From Puerhibacterium puerhi (GTDB lineage Bacteria; Actinomycetota; Actinomycetes; Actinomycetales; Cellulomonadaceae): DNA of 64,000 bases. The stretch is from NCBI RefSeq assembly GCF_009846865.1, contig NZ_WUWN01000002.1, forward strand, positions 124,001 through 188,000, given 5' to 3'. Each line of letters opens with the position of its first letter. The stretch's first letter is position 1. Both the position numbers and the translations under genes were made by a program. This document shows positions 24,798 through 33,616 of this stretch, piece after piece. The notes under the pieces are model-generated. The model worked only from the letters and a program-made list of their open reading frames with translations. It did not search any database and had not been told where the DNA came from.

Positions 24798-25577
24798 ATG
24801 CGCACGTCTGATCCCTACCTGTCCGAGCGGTTCGGCCTTGCCGGCCGCACCGCCGTCGTCACCGGCGCCAGCCGCGGCATCGGCCTGGCGATCGCCGCGG
24901 CGCTGGCCCGCGCCGGCGCCGACGTCGTCGGCGTCTCGGCCACGATGCCCGACGGCGACTCCGCCGCCCGTGCCGCCGTCGAGGCCGCCGGGCGCCGGTT
25001 CGAACCCATCGCCTGCGACCTGTCCGACCGCGACGCCGTCGCCGCGCTCGCCGCCGAGCTCGCCGGGCGCGAGGTGGACGTGCTGGTGAACAACGGCGGC
25101 ACCATCCGCCGCGCGCCGGCCGCCGAGCACCCCGACGCCGACTTCGACGCCGTGCTGGAGATCAACCTGCGCGCCCAGTGGGTGCTCTCGCGCGAGGTCG
25201 GCCGCGCCATGCTGGCCCGCGGCCGCGGCAAGATCGTCAACACCGCCTCGATGCTCAGCTTCCAGGGCGGCATCAACGTGCCCGGCTACACCGCCGCCAA
25301 GCACGGCATCGCCGGGCTCACCAAGGCGCTGGCCAACGAGTGGGCCGCCGGCGGCGTCAACGTCAACGCCGTCGCCCCCGGCTACGTCGCCACCGACAAC
25401 ACCGCCGCGCTGCGCGCCGACGACGAGCGCAGCGCCGCGATCCTCGAGCGCATCCCCGCCGGCCGGTGGGCCGCGCCGCAGGACGTGGCAGACGCCGTGG
25501 TGTTCCTCGCCTCGCCCGCGGCCGACTACGTGCACGGCGTCGTGCTGCCCGTCGACGGAGGGTGGCTGGCCCGATGA
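24798..25577 (+). CDS. kduD: 2-dehydro-3-deoxy-D-gluconate 5-dehydrogenase (KduD-like SDR)
   Basis: NAD(P)-dependent short-chain dehydrogenase, 259 residues; KduD interconverts 2,5-diketo-3-deoxygluconate and 2-keto-3-deoxygluconate. Rossmann motif TGASRGIG (about 24-31), NNGG, catalytic Ser in NTASML, and Y-x-x-x-K in GYTAAKHG. The FQGGINVPGYTA segment is typical of KduD/2-deoxygluconate dehydrogenases. GGAGG precedes ATG 24798. It starts a run of four genes linked by ATGA overlaps. Confidence 0.87.
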   Translation: MRTSDPYLSERFGLAGRTAVVTGASRGIGLAIAAALARAGADVVGVSATMPDGDSAARAAVEAAGRRFEPIACDLSDRDAVAALAAELAGREVDVLVNNGGTIRRAPAAEHPDADFDAVLEINLRAQWVLSREVGRAMLARGRGKIVNTASMLSFQGGINVPGYTAAKHGIAGLTKALANEWAAGGVNVNAVAPGYVATDNTAALRADDERSAAILERIPAGRWAAPQDVADAVVFLASPAADYVHGVVLPVDGGWLAR

Positions 25578-26572
25578 GCGCCGAGGTGCTGGTGCCCGGG
25601 GCGGCAGGCGCCCCCGTCGTCGTGATCACCGACTGCGACCACGACGCGTTCGACGCGGAGATCGCCGTCGCCCGCGCCGCGGGCGTCGAGCTGCGGCTCG
25701 CGCAGGCGCGCACCCGCGACGAGCTGCTCGAGGTCGCCGCCGACGCCGACGGTCTCGTGGTGCAGTACGCGGACATCACCGCCGAGGTGCTCGACGGGCT
25801 GCCGCGGCTGCGCGTGGTCAGCCGGTACGGCGTCGGGGTGGACTCCGTGGACCTCGCGGCCGCGGCCGCGCGCGGCGTCGCGGTGTGCAACGTGCCCGAC
25901 TACGGCACCGAGGCCGTCTCCGACCACGCGATCGCCCTGGCGCTCACCGCCTCGCGCGGCATCGCCCGGCTGGACCGCGGCGTGCGCGCCGGGCGGTTCG
26001 AGCTGGAGGCCGTGCGGCCGGTGGGCCAGGTGCGCGGCAGCACGTTCGCCGTGCTGGGGCTGGGCCGGATCGGGCAGGCCACCGCGGCCAAGGCCCGCGG
26101 CCTGGGCTACGAGGTGCTCGGGCACGACGTGATGGCGCCCGAGGGCGCCACCGAGTGGCACGGCGTGCCGCTGGCCTCCTTCGAGGACGTGCTGCGCCGC
26201 GCCGACGTGCTGTCCCTGCACACCCCGCTGACCGACGCCACCCACCACCTGCTGGGCGAGCGCGAGCTCGCGCTGCTCAAGCCCACCGCCGTGCTGGTGA
26301 ACACCAGCCGCGGCGGCGTCGTCGACACCGACGCCCTGGTCGCCGCGCTCGCGGGCGGCCGGCTGCGGGCCGCGGGCATCGACGTGCACGAACAGGAGCC
26401 GGTGCCCACCGGCCACCCGCTGACCCGGCTCGAGAACGTGGTGCTCACCCCGCACCTGGCCTGGTACACGGAGGAGTCGTACGCCGAGCTCAAGCGGCGC
26501 ACGGTGCAGAACGCGGTGGACGTGATCGCCGGCCGCGGGTCGGCCAACCTGGTGACGGAGGACAACCGATGA
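25574..26572 (+). CDS. D-isomer-specific 2-hydroxyacid dehydrogenase
   Basis: NAD(P)-dependent 2-ketoacid reductase of the phosphoglycerate-dehydrogenase type, 332 residues. Substrate-binding part RYGVGVDSVDL; nucleotide-binding GLGRIGQATAAKA (about 155-167); catalytic Arg in NTSRGGVVDT, Glu in HEQEP and His in TPHLAWYT. Its ATG overlaps the kduD stop. It may reduce a ketoacid from uronate breakdown; the true substrate is not evident. Confidence 0.88.
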   Translation: MSAEVLVPGAAGAPVVVITDCDHDAFDAEIAVARAAGVELRLAQARTRDELLEVAADADGLVVQYADITAEVLDGLPRLRVVSRYGVGVDSVDLAAAAARGVAVCNVPDYGTEAVSDHAIALALTASRGIARLDRGVRAGRFELEAVRPVGQVRGSTFAVLGLGRIGQATAAKARGLGYEVLGHDVMAPEGATEWHGVPLASFEDVLRRADVLSLHTPLTDATHHLLGERELALLKPTAVLVNTSRGGVVDTDALVAALAGGRLRAAGIDVHEQEPVPTGHPLTRLENVVLTPHLAWYTEESYAELKRRTVQNAVDVIAGRGSANLVTEDNR

Positions 26573-27633
26573 GCACGACGACGACGCCGGACGCCGCGCG
26601 CGAGGCCGCCACGATGCGCGCCGCCGTGTGGGAGGGCGCCGACCGCATCGGCGTGCGCGACGTGCCGGTGCCCGAGGTCCCGGCGGGCTGGGCGCTGGTG
26701 GAGGTCGAGTACACCGGCATCTGCGGCACCGACCTGTCGATCCTGCACGGCACCCACCCGCGGGCCGCCGCGGGCCTGGTGCCCGGGCACGAGATCGTCG
26801 GGCGCGTCGCCGACGCCGGCACCACCGGCCTGCCCGCGGGCGCCCGCGTGGTGGCCGAGCCGCTGATCTCCTGCGGCGAGTGCCGCGCCTGCCGCTCCGG
26901 CGCCACCCACGTGTGCCGCGACCTCAAGCTCTACGGCATCGACACCCCCGGGTCGCTCGCCCGGTACGTGGCGCTGCCCGCCGCGGTGCTGCACGTGGTG
27001 CCCGACCACGTGCCCGCGCGGCTGGCCGCGCTGGTCGAGCCGCTGGCCGTGGCCGTGCACGCCGTGCGGCTGGGCGGCGTGGCGGCGGGGGACACCGTCG
27101 CGGTGCTGGGCGGCGGGCCCATCGGCGTGCTCACCGCGCTGGTGGCCCGGCACGCCGGCGCCGCGCGCGTCGTCGTCGCCGAGCCGCGCGCGTGGCGCCG
27201 CTCGGTGATCGAGGGCCTGGGCCTGGACGTCGTGCCCGACGGCGTGACCGCCGCCGAGCACCTGGCCGCGCTGACCGGCGGCGAGGGCGCCGACGTCGCC
27301 TTCGACGCCGCCGGGCACCCCGCCGTCGCGGCGCAGCTGCCCGCGGTGACGCGCGTGCTCGGCCGCGTCGTGGTGGTCGGGGTGCACAAGAAGCCCGCCG
27401 AGCTGGACCTGCAGGCCGTCTGCTTCAAGGAGCAGACGCTGGTGGGCGTGCGGGTGTACACCCACGCCGACGTCACCGAGGCGGTCGAGCTGGTCGCGGC
27501 CGACGCCCTTCGCCTCGACCGGCTGCCGGTCGCCGAGTTCCCGCTCGACGAGGTGGCCGCCGCGTTCGCGTCCGCCGCGGCGGGCGAGGACAACCTCAAG
27601 GTGCTGGTCCGCTCGCCGGCGGCGGCCCGATGA
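26569..27633 (+). CDS. Zinc-dependent medium-chain alcohol dehydrogenase (sorbitol/threonine dehydrogenase-like)
   Basis: MDR-family oxidoreductase, 354 residues. Catalytic zinc ligands: Cys in GICGTDLS, His-Glu in PGHEIVG; structural zinc Cys cluster CGECRACRSGATHVC; nucleotide-binding GGGPIGVLTA. It overlaps both neighbours by four bases. Together with the adjacent SDRs it probably oxidises or reduces a hexonate or sugar-acid intermediate; substrate inferred only from context. Confidence 0.87.
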   Translation: MSTTTTPDAAREAATMRAAVWEGADRIGVRDVPVPEVPAGWALVEVEYTGICGTDLSILHGTHPRAAAGLVPGHEIVGRVADAGTTGLPAGARVVAEPLISCGECRACRSGATHVCRDLKLYGIDTPGSLARYVALPAAVLHVVPDHVPARLAALVEPLAVAVHAVRLGGVAAGDTVAVLGGGPIGVLTALVARHAGAARVVVAEPRAWRRSVIEGLGLDVVPDGVTAAEHLAALTGGEGADVAFDAAGHPAVAAQLPAVTRVLGRVVVVGVHKKPAELDLQAVCFKEQTLVGVRVYTHADVTEAVELVAADALRLDRLPVAEFPLDEVAAAFASAAAGEDNLKVLVRSPAAAR

Positions 27634-28385
27634 CCGGGCCGTTCTCGCTGGCGGGCCGCACCGCCGTCGTCACCGGCGGCGGCCGCGGCCTGGGCGCCGG
27701 CATCACCGAGGCGCTGCTGGCGGCCGGGGCCGACGTCGTCGTGCTGGCCCGCCGCGACGTGCCCGAGGAGCTCGCCGAGGCCGCCGCGCGGCTCGGGCGC
27801 ACGCTCGAGCACGTGGCGGTGGACCTCGGCGACGCGGACGCGGTGGACGCCGCCGCGGACGAGATGCTGGGCCGCCGGCGGGTGGACGTGCTGGTCAACA
27901 ACGCCGGCGTGCAGGACCGGTACCCGGCCGCGGAGTTCCCCCTGGAGGCGTGGGACCGCGTGCTCGACGTGAACCTGCGGGTGGTGTTCCAGCTGGCGCA
28001 GCGGTTCGGCCGGCCGATGCTGGAGCGCGGCGAGGGCGCGATCGTGAACCTCGCGTCGCTGCTGAGCTTCCAGGGCGGGCTCAACGTCGCCGCGTACGCG
28101 GCGTCCAAGGGCGGCGTCGCGCAGCTGACCAAGGCGCTGGCCAACGAGTGGGCCGCGCGCGGCGTGCGGGTCAACGCCGTCGCGCCCGGCTACATGGCCA
28201 CGGAGATGAACGAGGCGCTGCTGGCCGACCCGGCGCGGCTGGAGCAGCTGTCCGCGCGCATCCCCGCCGGGCGGTGGGGCACGCCGGAGGACATCGGCAA
28301 CGTGGTGGTGTTCCTCGCCTCGCCCGCCGCGGCGTACGTGCACGGCCAGGTGCTCGCCGTCGACGGCGGGTGGATGGGGCGCTAG
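27630..28385 (+). CDS. Second KduD-like short-chain dehydrogenase
   Basis: SDR of 251 residues, about half identical by eye to the kduD product at 24798, including FQGGLNVAAYAASKGG around the catalytic Tyr-Lys, TGGGRGLG cofactor loop, NNAG, and the C-terminal FLASPAAAYVHGQVLAVDGGW. Its ATG overlaps the upstream stop. Two KduD-like paralogues in one operon suggest two related sugar-acid substrates. The last bases overlap the convergent gene at 28382. Confidence 0.88.
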   Translation: MTGPFSLAGRTAVVTGGGRGLGAGITEALLAAGADVVVLARRDVPEELAEAAARLGRTLEHVAVDLGDADAVDAAADEMLGRRRVDVLVNNAGVQDRYPAAEFPLEAWDRVLDVNLRVVFQLAQRFGRPMLERGEGAIVNLASLLSFQGGLNVAAYAASKGGVAQLTKALANEWAARGVRVNAVAPGYMATEMNEALLADPARLEQLSARIPAGRWGTPEDIGNVVVFLASPAAAYVHGQVLAVDGGWMGR

Positions 28386-28861
28386 CGACGGGCCGCGCGC
28401 GTCGCCCACCGCCACGCCAGGAGCGCCTCGCCGACGACGGCCGCGGCGAAGCCCAGGGCGATCGCGACCACGGCCGCCGTCTGCGGGCCGCTCAGGTGGT
28501 GGGACCCGAGGTCCTGGACCCCGACGAGGACGCACTGGTAGGCGAGGAACGCCGCGCCCAGCCCGAGCAGCACCGCGCCGGTGCGCCGGGCGCCGAGCGC
28601 GACCGTGAGGGCGCCGGGGATCGCGCAGAGCACGAAGAGCACGACGATGATCGCGGTCCCGGGGACGGAGAACCCGGTCTCCCCGCCGACGACGAGGTTC
28701 GCGAGGCGCATGAGGACCCGGGCGGCGAGCCCGCCGGCCAGGCCGGCCAGCAGCGCGGCGGCCAGGCCGGTCCCGATGCGGCGGCCGACGGAGCGCCGGG
28801 GCGCCGCCGCCGGGGACGGGACGGGCGGCGTCGCCGGCCGGGAGGGGGTCGCTGCGGTCAT
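28382..28861 (-). CDS. Hypothetical membrane protein, four segments
   Basis: Not recognised; 159 residues. Pro/Ala-rich cytoplasmic N terminus (about 25 residues), then four hydrophobic stretches at about 32-52, 64-84, 92-112 and 128-150. No catalytic motif. ATG 28861 has GGAGAGG nine bases upstream; an in-frame ATG at 28909 is possible but lacks a site. It is convergent with and overlaps the SDR gene by four bases. Confidence 0.65.
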   Translation of the reverse strand: MTAATPSRPATPPVPSPAAAPRRSVGRRIGTGLAAALLAGLAGGLAARVLMRLANLVVGGETGFSVPGTAIIVVLFVLCAIPGALTVALGARRTGAVLLGLGAAFLAYQCVLVGVQDLGSHHLSGPQTAAVVAIALGFAAAVVGEALLAWRWATRAARR

Positions 28862-29001
28862 CGTCGGGGCCTCTCCGTCGAGGGAGCGATGGCGGTGCGC
28901 GGGCGGCACGCCGTCGTGGCCGCCTGGTGCAGCTCAGCATGGCACCGGGCGGCGCCCACGAAGAAGCCCTGACCAGCCCTTTCGGCCGGGTGAATCCGGG
29001 G

Positions 29002-30054
29002 CTAGCGCCGCGGGTCGATGACCGTCATGCCGGCCCGCCGGGCGTCGTGCAGCCCGGGCAGCAGGGCGGCGCCCTCGGCGAGCCCGACGACGCGGGCGAC
29101 GAGGTCCTGCGGGCGCAGTGCGCCGGACGCGACCAGGGCCAGCATCTCCGGGTAGTCGGCGGCGGCCATGCCGTGCGAGCCGAGCAGGTCCAGCTCCCAG
29201 GCGATGACCCGGCCCATCGGCAGGCGCGGGCGGGCATCGTCGCCGAGCAGCAGGCCGACCTGCACGTGCCGGCCGCGGCGGCGCAGGCTCAGGATCGCGT
29301 CGGCGGAGGTCTGCTCGGAGCCGACGGCGTCGATCGCGACGTGCGCGCCGCCGCCGGTGAGGGCGTGGATCGCGGCGGGCACGTCCCGCCCGTCGGTGAG
29401 CACGGTGTGCGCGGCGCCGGCGCGGCGGGCCGCTTCGAGGGCGCCCTCGTGCCGGTCGACGGCGACGACCTGGGCCCCGAGCGCGGCGGCGATCATCGTC
29501 GCCGAGAGGCCGACGCCGCCCGCGCCGACGACGGCGACCCACTCGCCGGGCTGCACGCGCGCGCGGCCGGCCACGGCGCGGTAGGCGGTGGCGAACCGGC
29601 AGCCGAGGGCGGCCGCGGTCTCGAAGGAGACGCCGTCGGGGACGGCGACGAGGTTGGTGTCGGCGGCGTGCAGCACGACCTTCTCGGCGTAGGAGCCCCA
29701 GTGCGTGAAGCCGGGCTGGGTCTGGTCCGGGCACACCTGCGCCTGGCCGGAGAGGCACCACTCGCAGCGGCCGCAGCCGCACACGAACGGCACGGTGACG
29801 CGGTCGCCGACCTGCCAGCGGGTGACGCCTTCGCCGACCGCGCTGACGACGCCGGCCAGCTCGTGGCCGGGCACGTGGGGGAGCGCGGGGATGCCGTCGT
29901 CGTGCCCCGCCCAGGCGTGCCAGTCGCTGAGGCACAGCCCGGTGGCGTGCACGTCCACGACGACGCCGCCGGCCGGGGCGGTGGGGTCGGGCACCTCGCG
30001 GACCTGGGTCGGGCCGGCGAACTGGTCGAAGACGATCGCGCGCACGAGCGGCAT
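29002..30054 (-). CDS. Zinc-dependent alcohol dehydrogenase
   Basis: Medium-chain dehydrogenase, 350 residues. Zinc-site residues: Cys in GLCLSDWHAW, His-Glu in PGHELAG; structural cluster CGCGRCEWCLSGQAQVC; cofactor motif GAGGVGLSA. It resembles enzymes annotated as acetoin/aryl or long-chain alcohol dehydrogenases; the substrate is not inferable. It is transcribed alone on the minus strand. ATG 30054 is chosen; GTG at 30045 is an alternative. Confidence 0.87.
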   Translation of the reverse strand: MPLVRAIVFDQFAGPTQVREVPDPTAPAGGVVVDVHATGLCLSDWHAWAGHDDGIPALPHVPGHELAGVVSAVGEGVTRWQVGDRVTVPFVCGCGRCEWCLSGQAQVCPDQTQPGFTHWGSYAEKVVLHAADTNLVAVPDGVSFETAAALGCRFATAYRAVAGRARVQPGEWVAVVGAGGVGLSATMIAAALGAQVVAVDRHEGALEAARRAGAAHTVLTDGRDVPAAIHALTGGGAHVAIDAVGSEQTSADAILSLRRRGRHVQVGLLLGDDARPRLPMGRVIAWELDLLGSHGMAAADYPEMLALVASGALRPQDLVARVVGLAEGAALLPGLHDARRAGMTVIDPRR

Positions 30055-30142
30055 CCAACCACGCGCCCCGGCCCGGCCGGCGGCGGCGCTCAGCCCCTAC
30101 GATGCTCGCGACCATCCGTGCATCGACGACGAGGGGCCCTGC

Positions 30143-30487
30143 ATGACGGCGCAACCCCGCGGCTCCTGGCGTCGGCGTCGGCTCCAGGCCGCCTCGACGG
30201 GAGTGGCCGTGCTGCTCGCCGCCGGCGCGTGCGGACCCCCGCCGCCCCAGACGGTCACGGTATGGGTCGCGGACGGCGGTGCGCCCGTGGCGGGATGCCG
30301 GGTGGCGTTCGAGTCCGTGTCGGGGCCGGGGGTGCCCGAGATCGGCCTGATCAGCGGCGCGGACGGCGCGTCGTCGCTGGCGCTGGAGCCGGGCGACTAC
30401 AGGGCGCTGGCCGAGTGCGACTCGGGCGCTGCGTCGGCCACGTTCACGGTCGACGACCAGCCGCTCGACGTGAGGCTCTCGCTGTAG
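30143..30487 (+). CDS. Small secreted lipoprotein
   Basis: Predicted lipoprotein of 114 residues: Arg-rich N terminus, hydrophobic core, lipobox ending LAAGAC (Cys about 31), then a small beta-rich domain (TVTVWVADGGAPVAGCRVAFES ... LEPGDYRALAEC, shown in part) with the look of a carboxypeptidase-regulatory or SpaA-like fold, and two Cys residues that could form a disulfide. Function unknown. Divergent from the dehydrogenase at 29002. Confidence 0.65.
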   Translation: MTAQPRGSWRRRRLQAASTGVAVLLAAGACGPPPPQTVTVWVADGGAPVAGCRVAFESVSGPGVPEIGLISGADGASSLALEPGDYRALAECDSGAASATFTVDDQPLDVRLSL

Positions 30488-30528
30488 CCGAACACCCCGG
30501 CTCGAGCCCGCTCAGGACGCGGCGCGCG

Positions 30529-30972
30529 TCAGGCGCACTCGTCGCACACACCCGTGGCGGGCAGCGCGGTGAAGCAGGTGGGGCAGATCGCCAGCGGCCG
30601 GTCCTCGGGCGCGGGGCGTCGCGTCGGCGCGGCCTTGGGCGCCGCCGCCCGCGGGGTACGCGGAGCCCGCTTGGGCGCCGCGGCCGAGGCCTTGGGCGCG
30701 CCGACGATCTCGAAGCCGTGCTTGCGCAGGATGGCGATCGGGTCGACCTTGCCGCCCTCGAGCTCCTCGGCCATGGCCACGCGGCCGGTGGCGTAGCGGT
30801 GGGCGACGCCGAGCACGGCCTTCGCGTCGTAGACCCGGCTCTCGTGCACCAGGGTGCTGGCCGGGGAGGGCTGGAACCCGTAGACGCCGAGGAAGGCGTC
30901 CTTGCCGCGGTCGTCGTACTCCGCGAGGGCCTTGAGGATGTGCTGCCGGGTCACTGCGGAGAAGGTTGCCAC
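30529..30972 (-). CDS. ScoMcrA head-like domain protein with C-terminal zinc ribbon
   Basis: 147 residues. The first 75 (TRQHILKALAEYDDRGKDAF, then YGFQPSPASTLVHESRVYDAKAVLG) resemble the N-terminal head domain seen in the ScoMcrA type IV restriction enzyme family. A Lys/Ala/Pro-rich linker (about 92-125) joins a zinc ribbon with CPTC and CDEC. No nuclease domain is attached, so it may be a stand-alone DNA-binding or adapter module. ATG 30972. Similarity is by recognition of pattern and needs confirmation. Confidence 0.6.
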   Translation of the reverse strand: MATFSAVTRQHILKALAEYDDRGKDAFLGVYGFQPSPASTLVHESRVYDAKAVLGVAHRYATGRVAMAEELEGGKVDPIAILRKHGFEIVGAPKASAAAPKRAPRTPRAAAPKAAPTRRPAPEDRPLAICPTCFTALPATGVCDECA

Positions 30973-31064
30973 GGTCGCCAGGGTAGTCGGCGCGGCGCCC
31001 GTCCCGGCGTGCGACGCAGGCCACGCACCTGTCGCGCAGGCTGCTGACCTGCGACGATGGACGC

Positions 31065-31391
31065 ATGGCAGCGGACGATGTCGTGCAGGTCACCACCACC
31101 GCGGACGACGCCGACGCCCTGGCCGCGGTGGCGCGCGACGCCGTCGCCGCGCGGCTGGCCGCGTGCGCCCAGCTCGAGGGGCCGGTCACCAGCGTCTACT
31201 GGTGGCAGGGCGCCCTGGAGACGGTCGCCGAGTGGCGCGCCACGCTCAAGACCACCCGGGCGCGGGCCGACGCGCTCGAGGCCTTCCTGGTCGAGCACCA
31301 CCCGTACGACGTGCCCGAGGTGCTGCGCACGCCGGTGATCGGCGGCAACGCCGAGTACCTGGCGTGGGTGCGCGCCGAGGCGACAGGCTGA
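31065..31391 (+). CDS. cutA: Divalent-cation tolerance protein CutA
   Basis: Small trimeric PII-like fold protein, 108 residues. Family signature: VQVTTTADDADALAAVA at the N terminus, AACAQLEGPVTSVYWWQG in the centre, and YDVPEVLRTPVIGGNAEYLAWV at the end (each the expected CutA block). It is linked to metal tolerance in E. coli, though its molecular role remains unsettled. ATG 31065, single gene. Confidence 0.92.
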   Translation: MAADDVVQVTTTADDADALAAVARDAVAARLAACAQLEGPVTSVYWWQGALETVAEWRATLKTTRARADALEAFLVEHHPYDVPEVLRTPVIGGNAEYLAWVRAEATG

Positions 31392-31449
31392 CGGCCGGCC
31401 CCCGCGCGAGGCGGTGGCCGGCCGTCCGGGCCGAGCGAGGCGAACGCCG

Positions 31450-32601
31450 CTACGCCGCGAAGTGCGCGAACACCCCGGCGGCCACGGCGGCCCTCTCGAC
31501 CATCCCGTCGATGCTGACGTGCTCGCTGCGGGCGTGCGCTCCGTTGCCGACGGCGCCCAGGCCGTCGAGCACGGGGATGCCGAGCGCCGCGACGAAGTTG
31601 CCGTCGCTCGCCCCGCCGGCCGAGGCCTCCTGCAGGTCGACGCCGATGGCGGCGGCTGCGGCCCGGGCGACCTCGTACATGGCCGCGATCTGCGGCCCGC
31701 GCTCCATCACCGGCCGGTTCCAGCCGCCGCGCACCTCCAGCCGCACGCGCTCGTCCGGCACGGTCAGCCCGCGCAGCACGTCGTCGACGCGGCGCTGCTC
31801 CTCGGCGGTCACCACGCGCACGTCCACCTGGGCGGACGCCGCGCCGGCGGTGACGTTGGCGCGCGTGCCGCCGCGGAAGGTGCCCACGTTGATCGAGGTG
31901 CCGGCGGCCAGGTCGGCCGCCGCGCACAGCTGCACGACGACGTCGGCGAGCGCGTGCACCGCGCTCGCCCCCGCCAGCGGGTCCAGCCCGGCGTGCGCCT
32001 CGATGCCCTCGGCCACCAGCTCGAACAGGCCCACGCCCTTGCGCGCGGTCTTCACCGCGCCGTCGACGCTCGCCTCGAAGACGAGCACCGCCGCCGCGTC
32101 CTGGGCGGCCTTCTCCAGCAGCGGCCGGGAGAACGGGCTGCCGATCTCCTCGTCGCCGCTGAGCACCAGCCGCACCGGCGGGCGCGGCACGCCGAGCGCG
32201 TCCAGCGCCCGCAGCGCCCACACGCACTGGACCAGCCCGGCCTTCATGTCGAACGCGCCCGGGCCGCTCAGCCGGTCGCCGTCGACCCGCACCGGCCAGC
32301 CGGCCAGCGTCCCGGCGTCGAACACCGTGTCGTAGTGGCACAGCGCCACCACCTGCTGCTCGCCGTCGCCGGCGAAGTCGAGCACCAGCACGTCGCCGTG
32401 GTCCTCGGCCGGGTGCAGGGTGCGGCCCTCGGGCGCCCCCAGCCGCTCGACGACCCAGGACTCGATCGACCGCAGCGCGGCGTCGAGCAGCCCGGTGTCG
32501 TCCGACGGCGTCTCGAGGCTCACCAGCGCGACGAGGTCGGCCACCATCTCGGCGCGGCGCGCGGCGACCCAGTCGCGGACGGCGGCGACGTCGGCCGTCA
32601 T
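31450..32601 (-). CDS. M20-family metallopeptidase (carboxypeptidase G2-like)
   Basis: Di-zinc amidohydrolase, 383 residues. Metal ligands and catalytic residues: HYDTVFD, GAFDMKAGL (bridging Asp), SGDEEIGS (Glu-Glu) and HARSEHV near the C terminus; a dimerisation domain lies between. Such enzymes cleave N-acyl or N-carbamoyl amino acids or folate-type glutamates. It is the last gene of a six-gene minus-strand operon; ATG overlaps the reductase stop (ATGA). Confidence 0.9.
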   Translation of the reverse strand: MTADVAAVRDWVAARRAEMVADLVALVSLETPSDDTGLLDAALRSIESWVVERLGAPEGRTLHPAEDHGDVLVLDFAGDGEQQVVALCHYDTVFDAGTLAGWPVRVDGDRLSGPGAFDMKAGLVQCVWALRALDALGVPRPPVRLVLSGDEEIGSPFSRPLLEKAAQDAAAVLVFEASVDGAVKTARKGVGLFELVAEGIEAHAGLDPLAGASAVHALADVVVQLCAAADLAAGTSINVGTFRGGTRANVTAGAASAQVDVRVVTAEEQRRVDDVLRGLTVPDERVRLEVRGGWNRPVMERGPQIAAMYEVARAAAAAIGVDLQEASAGGASDGNFVAALGIPVLDGLGAVGNGAHARSEHVSIDGMVERAAVAAGVFAHFAA

Positions 32602-33605
32602 CGGCGCACCCCGCCCAGCGACGCCACGCGGTCCTCCGACATCGCCGCGCCGCCCTCCAGGGCCCGGATCTGCGTGACCAGGTCGAGCAGCAGCGGCATC
32701 GCCAGCCCCTCCTCGACGCCCCGTTCGAGCACGGGCAGGTAGTGCGTCGGCACCTCCGTCGGGCGGCGCCGCACGGCGATGTCGCGCCAGATCCCGCTGC
32801 GGTCCTTGGCCTGGGTGCGCAGCCAGGCGACGAGCGCGTCGGTGGCGGCGTCCTTTGCGGCGACGTCGGCGCCGGCGTAGGGCGCCGGGTCGAACGCGTC
32901 GAACGGCTCGAGGGCGATCCCGAGCCGCGCGGCGAGCGTGAAGATCTCCGCCGTCAGGGCGTACATCACCGGCCGGTGCCGGTCGATGAGGTCGGCCATC
33001 GGGGCGTCGGCCAGCGCGGTGGCGGTGAGCATCGCGCCGAAGCCGAGCTTGGACCACAGGTAGCCCGGCACGTTGGTGGTGACCTTGGCCGGGCCCCACG
33101 CCTGCAGGTCGGCGACGACGGACTCGACGCGGTCGGTGACCGTGCCGTCCATCTCGCCGACGACGAGCGCCCCGAGCCCGCCGTCGCGGACCGTGCCCGG
33201 CCCCACGACGTCGGCGAAGAGGTTGACGAAGGCGCCGACGGTGCGGCCGGGGCCCACGCGCTCGGCGATCGTCTGCTCGTTGAGCCCGTTCTGCAGGGAG
33301 ACGACGAAGCCGTCGTCGGCCAGCCGCGGCGTGATCCAGTCCAGCGCGGCGGGGGTCGCCTGCGCCTTGACCGCCAGCAGCACGCGGCCCAGGCGGTCGG
33401 GTCCGCCGTCGGGCGTCGCGGCGGCGGCCACCCGCTGGGTGCGGGTGACGCCGTCGCGCTCGAGGGTGATGCCGTCGGCCTGGATCGCCGCGACGTGCGC
33501 GGCGTCGGCGTCCACGACGGTGACGTCGTGCCCGGCGCGCGCGAGGTGGAAGGCGAGGGTGCCGCCGATGGCCCCGGCGCCCACCACGGTGTACGAGCTG
33601 GTCAT
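32598..33605 (-). CDS. Ketopantoate reductase family protein (PanE/ApbA-like)
   Basis: NADPH-dependent 2-ketoacid reductase family, 335 residues. N-terminal GAGAIGG dinucleotide motif, VKAQATPAAL with catalytic Lys, NGLNEQ, and C-terminal helical domain with KLGFGAMLTATALAD and the SGIWRDIAVRRRPTEV segment. The context of amidohydrolases argues for a catabolic paralogue and not pantothenate synthesis. ATG 33605 has GGGGA upstream; a second ATG at 33620 is possible. Confidence 0.85.
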   Translation of the reverse strand: MTSSYTVVGAGAIGGTLAFHLARAGHDVTVVDADAAHVAAIQADGITLERDGVTRTQRVAAAATPDGGPDRLGRVLLAVKAQATPAALDWITPRLADDGFVVSLQNGLNEQTIAERVGPGRTVGAFVNLFADVVGPGTVRDGGLGALVVGEMDGTVTDRVESVVADLQAWGPAKVTTNVPGYLWSKLGFGAMLTATALADAPMADLIDRHRPVMYALTAEIFTLAARLGIALEPFDAFDPAPYAGADVAAKDAATDALVAWLRTQAKDRSGIWRDIAVRRRPTEVPTHYLPVLERGVEEGLAMPLLLDLVTQIRALEGGAAMSEDRVASLGGVRR

Positions 33606-33616
33606 GTCTGTTCCCC

